This document shows positions 1 through 6,562 of a stretch of DNA of 10,858 nucleotides, piece by piece. The notes under the pieces are model-generated. The model was not told the DNA's origin. It saw only the letters and a program-made list of their open reading frames with translations, and did no database searches. Source of the DNA: a bacterium (GTDB taxonomy: Bacteria; Bacillota_I; Bacilli_A; RF39; UBA660); the NCBI GenBank assembly GCA_029007415.1, contig JAQXHT010000093.1, forward strand, positions 1-10,858. The letters are read 5' to 3'. The stretch's first letter is position 1. Every line of letters starts with the position of its first letter. Both the position numbers and the translations under genes were made by a program.

Positions 1-48
1 AAGGGAGATGGAACTGCTTTAAATCCCTATGTTGTTTCTACTACCTAG
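1..48 (+). CDS. C-terminal end of an upstream protein (partial)
   Basis: An open frame enters from the left edge and ends at TAG (46-48). It encodes the last 15 residues, KGDGTALNPYVVSTT. The motif GDGTxxNPYVV resembles a tail that recurs at the ends of secreted or pilin-like surface proteins of low-GC Firmicutes, but that is from memory and the fragment is too short to assign a family. An intrinsic terminator follows 11 bp after the stop, which supports this being a true gene end. Confidence 0.55.
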   Translation, partial: KGDGTALNPYVVSTT

Positions 49-59
49 TAATTAAAAAG

Positions 60-105
60 AAAAGATAGATTAAGATTTTAGTGAATTAATTAATCTATCT
101 TTTTA
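60..105 (+). terminator. Intrinsic terminator of the upstream gene
   Basis: A perfect 14-bp inverted repeat (60-73 with 90-103, loop of 16 nt) runs into a T-tract at 100-104. The stem is almost entirely A/T, as expected in such an AT-rich genome. It lies between the stop codon at 48 and the promoter of the next gene. Confidence 0.75.
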
Positions 106-107
106 TA

Positions 108-137
108 TTGTCTAAATGACTGATAATGCTGTATAAT
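108..137 (+). promoter_or_regulatory. Sigma-A-like promoter of the metallopeptidase gene
   Basis: A -35-like TTGTCT (108-113) lies 18 bp upstream of a perfect -10 TATAAT (132-137). The pair falls directly after the upstream terminator and about 28 bp before the preferred start codon, giving a leader of roughly 20 nt. Confidence 0.6.
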
Positions 138-164
138 AATAGCTCGTAAATGGGAGTGACTGGT

Positions 165-1478
165 ATGCAAGTAACTAAAAATGGAATAACTATAATATAT
201 GAAGAAAATCAAATCAAAGAAGTTAAAAGGTGTTTAGACTTTTTGAGACGTAATACTTTCTTAACTAAGAATTTTAATTTGAAAACTAATGTTCATATAG
301 ATATTGAAGACTTTTATAATTTAGTTGATGTTATGATAAGTGATATGATTAAATATTCTCAAATAGATAAGATGATTAATGATGAGGATTTTTTAAGAGT
401 ATTACATCTATCTTTATTATCAAATGGTTTTTCTACTGACATTAAACCATTATTTGAGTTGGATAATCCTTATTCTGTTGATACAATTAATTTCTTACTT
501 GCTAGTAAGTATTATAAACTTGATGTTAAGAAAATAATTAAATATTTAGATAATAAGAAAAATAGTACTAAACTATTTGCTTGGTTGAAAGAAACTTCTA
601 GGTATGATACTTATAATTATCTATTAGACTTTGGTGCGAATTATTTAGAAAAATCAGATTTTGAGTTTTATGATAACCTTGAATATTTCTTAGATAATAT
701 GCAAGAAGAAAGTAAAAACTATCAAAAGATAAAGTCTTACTATGGAGAAAGTAGAGAAAATCTTAAATTAGAAAAGTTATCAGGTAAAGAGTTTGATAGT
801 TTATTTAATAAATATTTAACTTATATAAATGCTCCAGATGAGTGGAGAAACAATTACAAAATGTTGAAAAGAGAAAAACGAATAGTGTTTAAATATAATG
901 AAGGGGTAGAGACTGGTGCTTATTATAAAAGAGATAAAAATAGTAAAGGAATAATTTATGTTGAATCAGATTGTACTACTAAAATGTTTCTTACCTTTGT
1001 TCATGAATTTATTCATTATATTACTCTTAGAAAAAATGAACCATCAACACACCTTAAAGAATTTCCTTCTATCTACTATGAAGATATTGCTGCTGAGTTT
1101 TTAGTTGCTAATGGGTATAGCGAAGATATTATTAAAGATATAATAATTAGAAGAAATAATGGTAATTTGTTTGTTTATAATAAATATATTCCTTTGCTTT
1201 TAGATATTAATAAGTATAAAAATAAAGGGCCACTTAATAGTAAAGATATGGCTAAAGAAGTATGTGATAGTAAGATAGAAGAACTTTTCTCTACTAGTCA
1301 AGATAATTTATCAAAATATAGTTATTTAATGGGAACAATCCTTACTAATCAAGTATTAGCATCTAATAGAGCTGATACAAAAGAAAAGATGATAGATATT
1401 ACGGAAAACTTAGATTCATATAATGCTATCGATATTATGAACCACTTTAACACTGAGAAGAAACTTATCAAAAAATAA
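165..1478 (+). CDS. M3-like (oligoendopeptidase F-type) zinc metallopeptidase, shortened
   Basis: This is a predicted cytosolic zinc peptidase of 437 residues with no signal peptide or membrane segment. The zinc site is H280-E281-x-x-H284 (HEFIH). It is followed 15 residues later by E299 in EFPSIYYEDIAAEFL, which matches the E-[VIL]-x-S-x-x-x-E pattern carrying the third zinc ligand in peptidase family M3. The C-terminal YSYLMG recalls the Tyr-rich Y-x-Y-x-x-G segment that lines the substrate cleft in M3 enzymes. PepF-type enzymes are usually about 600 residues, so this one is short, mainly in the helical N-terminal part, where no domain is recognised. An in-frame ATG at 150 exists, but GGGAG (152-156) sits 8 nt before the ATG at 165, so 165 is preferred. 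The gene is monocistronic between its own promoter and terminator. The metallopeptidase fold is fairly sure; the substrate is unknown. Confidence 0.75.
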   Translation: MQVTKNGITIIYEENQIKEVKRCLDFLRRNTFLTKNFNLKTNVHIDIEDFYNLVDVMISDMIKYSQIDKMINDEDFLRVLHLSLLSNGFSTDIKPLFELDNPYSVDTINFLLASKYYKLDVKKIIKYLDNKKNSTKLFAWLKETSRYDTYNYLLDFGANYLEKSDFEFYDNLEYFLDNMQEESKNYQKIKSYYGESRENLKLEKLSGKEFDSLFNKYLTYINAPDEWRNNYKMLKREKRIVFKYNEGVETGAYYKRDKNSKGIIYVESDCTTKMFLTFVHEFIHYITLRKNEPSTHLKEFPSIYYEDIAAEFLVANGYSEDIIKDIIIRRNNGNLFVYNKYIPLLLDINKYKNKGPLNSKDMAKEVCDSKIEELFSTSQDNLSKYSYLMGTILTNQVLASNRADTKEKMIDITENLDSYNAIDIMNHFNTEKKLIKK

Positions 1479-1510
1479 ATATAGATGTTTTCTGCACCTA
1501 TATTTTTTTA
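1470..1510. terminator. Bidirectional terminator between the peptidase gene and sspI
   Basis: An 11-bp stem with one mismatch (1477-1487 with 1495-1505) and a 7-nt loop is flanked by A-runs on the left and T-runs on the right. It can therefore stop transcription of both convergent genes. The stem starts over the stop codon of the peptidase gene, and the stop codon of sspI begins at 1513, directly beside the T-tract. Confidence 0.75.
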
Positions 1511-1726
1511 CTAATTAGAACTATTAATTTTTTCTTTAATAATGGACAACATTTCTTGTTTCAACTTATCATCAGCACCTTGCCAGATAAGTTCTAAAAA
1601 TACTCCCATACCAGGTAATGTTTCTTCATCATTTTCTGCAATCGATTCATCAATTGCTCGCTTTAATTCATCAAAATTATCACCCTTAAAATTATTAATA
1701 ATATGACTTCTAATACTTAAATCCAT
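1511..1726 (-). CDS. sspI: Small acid-soluble spore protein, SspI family
   Basis: SspI is a minor small acid-soluble protein packed into the spore core. The 71-residue product begins MDLSIR and carries the family core LPGMGVFLELIWQ (compare LPGLGVLFEVIWQ in Bacillus subtilis SspI, quoted from memory). It has the same length and spacing as that protein: an N-terminal helix ending near a G-[ND]-N motif, an acidic middle, then the LPG-x-G core and a charged C-terminal helix. The frame extends 11 codons upstream to an ATG at 1759, but the family start is MDL, and AGGAG (1738-1742) lies 11 nt before the ATG at 1726. It is convergent with the peptidase gene and divergent from lemA. Expression is expected in the forespore under sigma-G. 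This gene indicates an endospore-forming host. Confidence 0.9.
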   Translation of the reverse strand: MDLSIRSHIINNFKGDNFDELKRAIDESIAENDEETLPGMGVFLELIWQGADDKLKQEMLSIIKEKINSSN

Positions 1727-1747
1727 AAATTTATCATCTCCTAGACA

Positions 1748-1776
1748 TATTTTTACCAAATTGATGAATATTATAC
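1748..1776 (-). promoter_or_regulatory. Possible sigma-G-like promoter of sspI
   Basis: Reading the minus strand, GTATA (1772-1776) fits the sigma-G -35 GHATR. It stands 17 bp from AAAAATA (1748-1754), which shares only the A, T and A positions of the -10 CATNNTA. The expected start of transcription falls right at the Shine-Dalgarno sequence, the same arrangement as the better gerA promoter. The poor -10 keeps this tentative. Confidence 0.3.
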
Positions 1777-1787
1777 TAAAAAAGCTT

Positions 1788-1814
1788 TTGCTTTTTAAAA
1801 AATTAAGATATACT
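1788..1814 (+). promoter_or_regulatory. Possible promoter of lemA
   Basis: TTGCTT (1788-1793) and TATACT (1809-1814) resemble -35 and -10 boxes, but the 15-bp spacing is shorter than the usual 17. This is the only plausible pair I see close to lemA. The divergent 111-bp gap to sspI must contain promoters for both genes. Confidence 0.3.
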
Positions 1815-1837
1815 TAAATTGTAAGGAGGGAAAGAAG

Positions 1838-2392
1838 ATGCCAGTATGGTTAATCGTTGTTATCGTTATCGTTCTAATAGCTTTATGGTTTATTGTTACT
1901 TATAATTCATTAGTAGGACTAAGAAATAGAGTAAAAGATCAATGGAGTCAAATTGATGTTCAATTAAAAAGAAGAGCTGATCTTATTCCTAATTTAGTAG
2001 AAACTGTAAAAGGGTATGCTAAACATGAAAAAAGTACTTTTGAGGAAGTTGTAAAAGCAAGAAATGCGGTAGCTAATGCTTCTACAAAAGAAGAAGAAAT
2101 GAAAGCTAATGGAGAATTATCTGGAGTATTAAACAGATTATTTGCCTTAGCTGAAGCTTATCCAGAACTAAAAGCTAACGAAAACTTTGTAAGTTTACAA
2201 AAAGATTTAAAAGAGTCTGAAGATAAGATTAGTATGATGAGACAATTTTATAATGATACAGTACTTACTTATAATAACAAAGTACAAACTATACCTAGTA
2301 ATATAGTTGCTAATCTTTGTCATTTTAAAGAAGAAACATTCTTTAAAGTAGATGAAAAAGATAGGGAAGTACCAAAAGTATCATTTGAGTAG
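1838..2392 (+). CDS. lemA: LemA family membrane protein
   Basis: LemA proteins are small envelope proteins with one N-terminal membrane helix and a long antiparallel helical bundle; their exact role is not established. This 184-residue product has a hydrophobic helix at about residues 3-24 (VWLIVVIVIVLIALWFIVTY) and then the family signature QLKRRADLIPNLVETVKGYA with a following H-E. The C-terminal IPSNIVANLCHFK segment is also typical, and the length is usual. AGGAGG (1824-1829) 8 nt before the ATG fixes the start. The next gene encodes a DUF2207 protein, the standard genomic partner of LemA, which suggests the two act together at the membrane. Confidence 0.93.
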   Translation: MPVWLIVVIVIVLIALWFIVTYNSLVGLRNRVKDQWSQIDVQLKRRADLIPNLVETVKGYAKHEKSTFEEVVKARNAVANASTKEEEMKANGELSGVLNRLFALAEAYPELKANENFVSLQKDLKESEDKISMMRQFYNDTVLTYNNKVQTIPSNIVANLCHFKEETFFKVDEKDREVPKVSFE

Positions 2393-2418
2393 GACTTGCT
2401 ATAGATGCAAGTCTTTTT
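2391..2418 (+). terminator. Terminator/attenuator hairpin between lemA and the DUF2207 gene
   Basis: A GC-richer perfect 7-bp stem (2393-2399 with 2407-2413, extendable by a G-U and an A-U pair) with a 7-nt loop is followed by five Ts (2414-2418). It begins at the lemA stop codon, and the AGGAGG ribosome site of the next gene starts at 2419. It has the form of an intrinsic terminator inside an apparent operon, so it probably lets only part of the transcripts through. Confidence 0.65.
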
Positions 2419-2428
2419 AGGAGGAACT

Positions 2429-4315
2429 ATGAAAAAACGATATTTATTTATTCTTATCGCTTGTTTCTTTATATTCAGTCCTAATACAGTGAAAGCTGTG
2501 GAAACGACAGAAAAATTCTATAGTAATATAGATATAAAGACAGATGGCAGTATTAAAGTTAAAGAAATATTTGAATTAACTGGTAGTTATAATGGTTTAA
2601 GAAGAACTATAAATTATAAAAATAGAAATGCTAAAGAGTTTAGTGGAGTAGTAAGTGACTTAGAAGGAAGTAGTATTTATAATGGGAGTGGTATTACTGA
2701 TTTAAAAGTTTCTAGTGTTAGTAAAAGTAATTTGACTTTTAATAGTTTAAATGATGCTGTTAATTATTTTACATTAGTAAATTATGCTAATAAAGGTGAT
2801 AGTGGTGTTTATACTAATGAAGATACCTTTAATGGAGTTAACTTACTTATTTATAATCCTTCTAGTAAGAAGGAAGCATTTTATCTTGAATATACTATTC
2901 CTAATGTAGTAGTAGTACATAATGATATAGCTGAATTTGCTTTTAATATTTTTAGTAATGAATATGAAGAAAATATTAAAGACTTTAAAGTTCAAGTCAA
3001 TTTACCTGGTGAAGATAGCGACTTTAGAGCATGGTTACATGGACCTTTGAACGGTTATATGAAAAGAGTAGATAATAAGAAAGCACTAGCTACATCAGAT
3101 TTTGTTGGGGCTTATAATGCTGTTAGTATAAGAATGTTATTTAATAAAAATTTAGTACCAAATGCTACTAAGTTTAGTGGAATGACTGCTAAGGAAGATA
3201 TTATTGCTTACCAAACAAAGCTAGCTAATGAAGCAAATGCTATAAGAGAGAAAATCAAAAGAGAAAATGATATTGTTAAGACAGTAACAATTATTTGGTA
3301 TATAGCAGTAATTATTCTAACAGTTTTAGCTATTAAGAAGACACGTGATTCTAAAAAGACAGATTTTGCTATGGAGTATTATCGTGACTTTCCAGGGGAT
3401 TATGGACCTGAAGTTTTAGAATATTTATTAAATAAAAATGTATCAGAAAAGAGTTTATCTGCTACAATATTAAATCTTATTTATAAGAAAGTATTGAAAG
3501 TAGAAGCAACTGATATTGATAAGAAAAATTATCGACTTATTTTAGATAAAGATAAAAGAACTGGTTTAACTCAATCTGAAGAATTAGCAATAAGGATGTT
3601 TATTGACAAAATTGGTGATGGTACTAGTGTTGAACTTAATAAAATTAAAAAGTATTGTTCTAGTGAATTAAATGCAAGAAATATTATTGCTTTATATAAT
3701 GAATTTATCAAGTCAGGAGTAAATGAAGGTAAAAAAAGAGCATTCTTTGCTAGTATGAGTGGTATACAGACAGTAGCAGTTATTGTATCTTTACTTGGTA
3801 TATTAGTAATGTTCTTAAGATATACTTTTGATATTAAATTTTTTCCAGCTACTATGGCAATCATTATTGGACCAATTCTTGCTCTTATTATAGGAGGACA
3901 AAAAAACTATACTCCAAACGGTGCTAGGGAATATAAAATGTGGATGGCCCATAAAAAATTTTTAGAAGACTTTTCAAGATTTGATGAAAAGGAATTATTA
4001 GAAGTTCCTTTCTGGGATAAATATTTAGTGTATGCAACTGTTTTAGGTTGTGCTGATAAATTATCTAAACAGATGAAAATAAAAATGGCTTCTATGGAAA
4101 ATGTTAATGATATGTATCCATACTATTATGGTAATGATTTTAATTATATTGGTTATGCTGTAAGTAGTAGTATTTCCCATTCAGTTAATCAAGCAATTTC
4201 TTCGTCAAGAAGTTCAATAGCTGCTTCATCATCTTCATCAGGAGGAGGATTCTCTGGTGGATCAATCGGTGGAGGTGGAAGCTTCGGTGGAGGCGGTGGA
4301 GGAGGAAGATTTTAA
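2429..4315 (+). CDS. DUF2207 membrane protein with glycine-rich tail
   Basis: This 628-residue predicted membrane protein of unknown function is the usual partner of LemA. It has a signal peptide at residues 1-24 (MKKRYLFILIACFFIFSPN, cleavage likely after VKA), an extracytoplasmic DUF2207 domain to about 230, a membrane helix at about 286-306, and a cytoplasmic region. Two further helices lie at about 445-488, followed by another soluble stretch. The last 25 residues are almost only Gly, Ser and Phe (GGGFSGG...GGGGRF), a low-complexity tail typical of this family. The frame extends back to an ATG at 2405, but that codon lies in the loop of the terminator hairpin. AGGAGG (2419-2424) is 4 nt before the ATG at 2429, where the signal peptide begins. 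The protein may work with LemA in envelope homeostasis, but no activity can be read from the sequence. Confidence 0.88.
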   Translation: MKKRYLFILIACFFIFSPNTVKAVETTEKFYSNIDIKTDGSIKVKEIFELTGSYNGLRRTINYKNRNAKEFSGVVSDLEGSSIYNGSGITDLKVSSVSKSNLTFNSLNDAVNYFTLVNYANKGDSGVYTNEDTFNGVNLLIYNPSSKKEAFYLEYTIPNVVVVHNDIAEFAFNIFSNEYEENIKDFKVQVNLPGEDSDFRAWLHGPLNGYMKRVDNKKALATSDFVGAYNAVSIRMLFNKNLVPNATKFSGMTAKEDIIAYQTKLANEANAIREKIKRENDIVKTVTIIWYIAVIILTVLAIKKTRDSKKTDFAMEYYRDFPGDYGPEVLEYLLNKNVSEKSLSATILNLIYKKVLKVEATDIDKKNYRLILDKDKRTGLTQSEELAIRMFIDKIGDGTSVELNKIKKYCSSELNARNIIALYNEFIKSGVNEGKKRAFFASMSGIQTVAVIVSLLGILVMFLRYTFDIKFFPATMAIIIGPILALIIGGQKNYTPNGAREYKMWMAHKKFLEDFSRFDEKELLEVPFWDKYLVYATVLGCADKLSKQMKIKMASMENVNDMYPYYYGNDFNYIGYAVSSSISHSVNQAISSSRSSIAASSSSSGGGFSGGSIGGGGSFGGGGGGGRF

Positions 4316-4325
4316 ATCCTCCTTT
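4300..4325 (+). terminator. Possible weak terminator after the DUF2207 gene
   Basis: AGGAGGA (4300-4306) pairs with TCCTCCT (4317-4323) around a 10-nt loop that contains the stop codon. Only three Ts follow directly, with another T-run at 4330-4332, so termination may be partial and the next gene could be read from the same transcript. Confidence 0.4.
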
Positions 4326-4357
4326 AGTCTTTATAAGAGAATAGAAAGGTGTTTTAA

Positions 4358-5128
4358 ATGAAACTTAAAAATTATATTTATTTTGTACCAGTAATAATTT
4401 CCTTATTAGGAATATTAGCTATAATATTAGCAGTTAAAAACAAAGATAGAAAACGTAATAAATATATCATTATTGGTAGTATAATTAATATATTATATTT
4501 GTTTATAATTGGTTCAAATTTTATTGGCTATTATTTCTCAATAATAACAGACCTTGGGTTTTTATTAGTAGAGATTATTTCTTTTATTGGGGGAATTTTA
4601 TATTTAATTGCTATTATAATTTGTATTGCCAAGAAAAAGAAAGTAGAAGATATTAATAAAAATAAAAACATACTTATCTTGTTTCTTATTATTATCTTTT
4701 TACCAATAATATTATTTATAATGTGCTTAACTAGAGAAATATATTTAATTAAAAATAGCTCCATTATAGTATTTTATAATGCAAGTAGTCTTGGTGAAAC
4801 TGATTTTGCTTATGCAATAAGTGATAAATATTTTGAAGAAATATCAACTGAAATGGACTTAATTGAATATGCTAAAATACCAGTTGTTCCTAAAAACATA
4901 ATTGAAACTAATGAGAGTACTCTTACTAAGAATGGTATCACAATAAAGAAAAAAACTAGTTGTGAAAGGTATGTTGAAAACAGCAAAATACATGGTTGTT
5001 TTGGTTCTACTGATTATATTTATGTTTACAAAAATTCAAAATTAATGAATAAGAAAAAAATACCAAGTAAGTATTCAGTAGCTAGTTTTCCTGCTAATAT
5101 TTATTATAATGAAGAAAATAAAAAGTAA
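4358..5128 (+). CDS. Hypothetical four-TM protein with extracytoplasmic C-terminal domain
   Basis: I do not recognise a family for this 256-residue protein. Four hydrophobic helices are visible at about residues 8-26, 36-60, 66-91 and 103-125. The strongly basic loops KNKDRKRNK and KKKKVEDINKNKNI should be cytoplasmic. By the positive-inside rule the N-terminus and the soluble C-terminal domain (about 130-256) then lie outside. That domain holds two cysteines, C202 and C214, spaced for a disulfide. The gene sits 42 bp after the DUF2207 stop with only a weak hairpin between, so it may be the last gene of the lemA cluster. AAAGGTG (4345-4351) is 6 nt before the ATG. No terminator is visible after the stop. 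Function is unknown; a partner of the LemA/DUF2207 proteins is only a positional guess. Confidence 0.7.
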   Translation: MKLKNYIYFVPVIISLLGILAIILAVKNKDRKRNKYIIIGSIINILYLFIIGSNFIGYYFSIITDLGFLLVEIISFIGGILYLIAIIICIAKKKKVEDINKNKNILILFLIIIFLPIILFIMCLTREIYLIKNSSIIVFYNASSLGETDFAYAISDKYFEEISTEMDLIEYAKIPVVPKNIIETNESTLTKNGITIKKKTSCERYVENSKIHGCFGSTDYIYVYKNSKLMNKKKIPSKYSVASFPANIYYNEENKK

Positions 5129-5174
5129 AACTTAAATATTCTGATGTAGATTCACGTAAGGCATTTTCTTTATT

Positions 5175-5247
5175 TAATAGCAAAAACGTACAAAATGTAC
5201 GAAAAATACTAGTGAATTATGTACATTTTGTACAAAAAATGCTATTA
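5175..5247. repeat. Nested inverted repeat with two TACA-N3-TGTA dyads
   Basis: Outer arms TAATAGCA (5175-5182) and TGCTATTA (5240-5247) enclose two inner palindromes. The first is CGTACA-AAA-TGTACG (5187-5201); the second is TGTACA-TTT-TGTACA (5220-5234). The 13-nt cores (5188-5200 and 5221-5233) are exact reverse complements of each other, so the whole block can fold into one long imperfect hairpin or two short ones. A double operator for a dimeric repressor is the simplest reading. A small TA-flanked MITE-like insertion is a less likely alternative. Confidence 0.7.
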
Positions 5248-5248
5248 T
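5220..5248 (+). promoter_or_regulatory. Candidate promoter of the DUF4143 ATPase gene, overlapped by the second dyad
   Basis: TGTACA (5220-5225) matches four of six -35 positions and stands 17 bp from TATTAT (5243-5248), a good -10. The -35 box is one arm of the second dyad, so a protein bound there would block RNA polymerase. Transcription would begin near 5255, just before the ribosome site. Confidence 0.4.
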
Positions 5249-5264
5249 TAATGTGATGAGGTGA

Positions 5265-5274
5265 TACAAATGTA
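5265..5274. promoter_or_regulatory. Third dyad TACA-AA-TGTA over the ATPase start codon
   Basis: TACAAATGTA is a perfect palindrome with a 2-nt spacer and includes the ATG (5270-5272). Its form TACA-NN-TGTA equals the published 'cop box' recognised by CopY and is close to BlaI/MecI-type sites. No CopY or BlaI gene is in the window, so the binding protein is unknown and chance is possible for so short a site. Confidence 0.35.
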
Positions 5275-6562
5275 CAGAAAAATAGAAAAAGACTTATTAA
5301 GTTGGAAACAAGAATTTAAAAAACCACTTATGTTGGTTGGTGCTAGACAAACAGGAAAAACTTATATAATAGAAAAATTTTGTAAAGAAAACTTTGATAA
5401 TTATCTTTATATTAATTTTGATAAAGAAGATAATATAAGAGAGATATTTGAAGAATCTATTGATCCTGAAGTGATAATTGAAAAAATAGAAATTATTAAA
5501 AAAACTATTATTAATCCAGAAAATACGGTTATTTTCTTTGATGAAATTCAAGAAAGTGAAAGAGCTATTACATCATTGAAATACTTTTGTGAGAGTGATA
5601 AACCATACAAAATAATTTGTGCAGGTTCTTTACTTGGAGTTAAAATTAATCGTTTTAAATCATCATTCCCAGTGGGAAAAATAGTTATTAAATATTTATA
5701 TCCAATGGATTTTGAAGAATATTTAATTGCTATCGGGGAGAATAAACTGATTGAAGAAATAAGAAAACACTATATTAGTAATGAAGCATTAATGAATCCT
5801 ATTCATGAAAAGGCACTTGACTTATATAAAAAATACCTAGTATTGGGTGGAATGCCAGTAATGATTAAAAACTTCATAGAAAACGATTTTAATATATCTC
5901 ATGTTAATTTTGAATTACAAGATGAAATAATCACTTCATACTTAGCTGATATGAATAAATATACAGAAAATAGTGAAAGTATTAAGAACAGTCAGATATA
6001 TAAAGCTATCCCTAAAGAATTAGCACGAGAAAATAATACCTTCAAATATAGTATAGTAGTAAAAGATGCACGAAAAATAAGATATGAAAGCAGTTTAGAA
6101 TGGTTATTAGCTAGTAATATGGTTTTAAAATGTGACTTGACAGACAAGAATGAATCTCCATTAAAAGCTTTTGCTAATTCTTCTAAATTTAAAATTTACT
6201 TAAGTGATGTTGGCTTATTAAGATCACTTTCTAACTTGGATTATAGTGAAATTTTATTAGACCAAAATGAAATGTTTAAAGGGGTTTTAACTGAAAACTA
6301 TATAGCTTGTGAATTCTATCCAAAGTTTAAAGAATTATACTATTATACTTTTAATAAATATGAAATAGATTTCTTAATTAAAATAGATGGTAATATCATA
6401 CCTGTTGAAGTTAAAAGTGGTAGAAGAACAACAAGTAAAAGCTTGAATGAATATATAGAAAAATATCATCCTAAATATAGTATTAGAATATCAAGTAAAA
6501 ACTTTGGTTTTGAAAATAATATCAAACAAGTTCCTTTATATGCAGTGTTTTGTATTAATTAA
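5270..6562 (+). CDS. AAA_14 ATPase with C-terminal DUF4143 (nuclease-like) domain
   Basis: This 430-residue protein belongs to the widespread ATPase family of unknown role that joins an AAA_14 domain to DUF4143. Walker A is GARQTGKT at residues 24-31 and Walker B is VIFFDEIQ at 87-94 (D91, E92). The C-terminal part (about 220-410) is the DUF4143 region. It has E365-I-D367 followed by IPVEVK with E380 and K382, the layout of a PD-(D/E)xK nuclease fold; whether it cuts DNA is not known for the family. Length is usual. A GTG at 5261 is in frame, but AGGTGAT (5259-5265) directs initiation to the ATG at 5270. The gene is alone on this strand, with a dyad-rich control region upstream. Its last 8 bp overlap the end of gerAB, with no terminator between them. 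Confidence 0.88.
   Translation: MYRKIEKDLLSWKQEFKKPLMLVGARQTGKTYIIEKFCKENFDNYLYINFDKEDNIREIFEESIDPEVIIEKIEIIKKTIINPENTVIFFDEIQESERAITSLKYFCESDKPYKIICAGSLLGVKINRFKSSFPVGKIVIKYLYPMDFEEYLIAIGENKLIEEIRKHYISNEALMNPIHEKALDLYKKYLVLGGMPVMIKNFIENDFNISHVNFELQDEIITSYLADMNKYTENSESIKNSQIYKAIPKELARENNTFKYSIVVKDARKIRYESSLEWLLASNMVLKCDLTDKNESPLKAFANSSKFKIYLSDVGLLRSLSNLDYSEILLDQNEMFKGVLTENYIACEFYPKFKELYYYTFNKYEIDFLIKIDGNIIPVEVKSGRRTTSKSLNEYIEKYHPKYSIRISSKNFGFENNIKQVPLYAVFCIN

Noticed and set aside
1779..1796. Small hairpin AAAAAGC-TTTT-GCTTTTT between sspI and lemA
   Set aside because: It is only 7 bp, mostly A/T, with no proper T-tract, and lies where promoters rather than terminators are expected. It is probably chance.
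3571..3864. 97-codon open frame on the minus strand inside the DUF2207 gene
   Set aside because: It lies wholly within a well-supported coding region, lacks a recognisable product, and reflects the AT-rich antisense of a membrane protein.
4200..4312. Ser- and Gly-rich repetitive codons at the end of the DUF2207 gene, looking like a DNA repeat
   Set aside because: The period follows codons, and such tails are normal for this protein family, so it is a protein feature and not a separate repeat element.
4531..4764. 77-codon minus-strand frame opposite the four-TM gene
   Set aside because: It is an antisense shadow of hydrophobic codons in the real gene, with no family match.
5297..5551. 84-codon minus-strand frame opposite the ATPase N-terminus
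   Set aside because: It overlaps the Walker A/B region of a clear gene, and its Phe/Asn-rich translation is typical of antisense AT-rich DNA.
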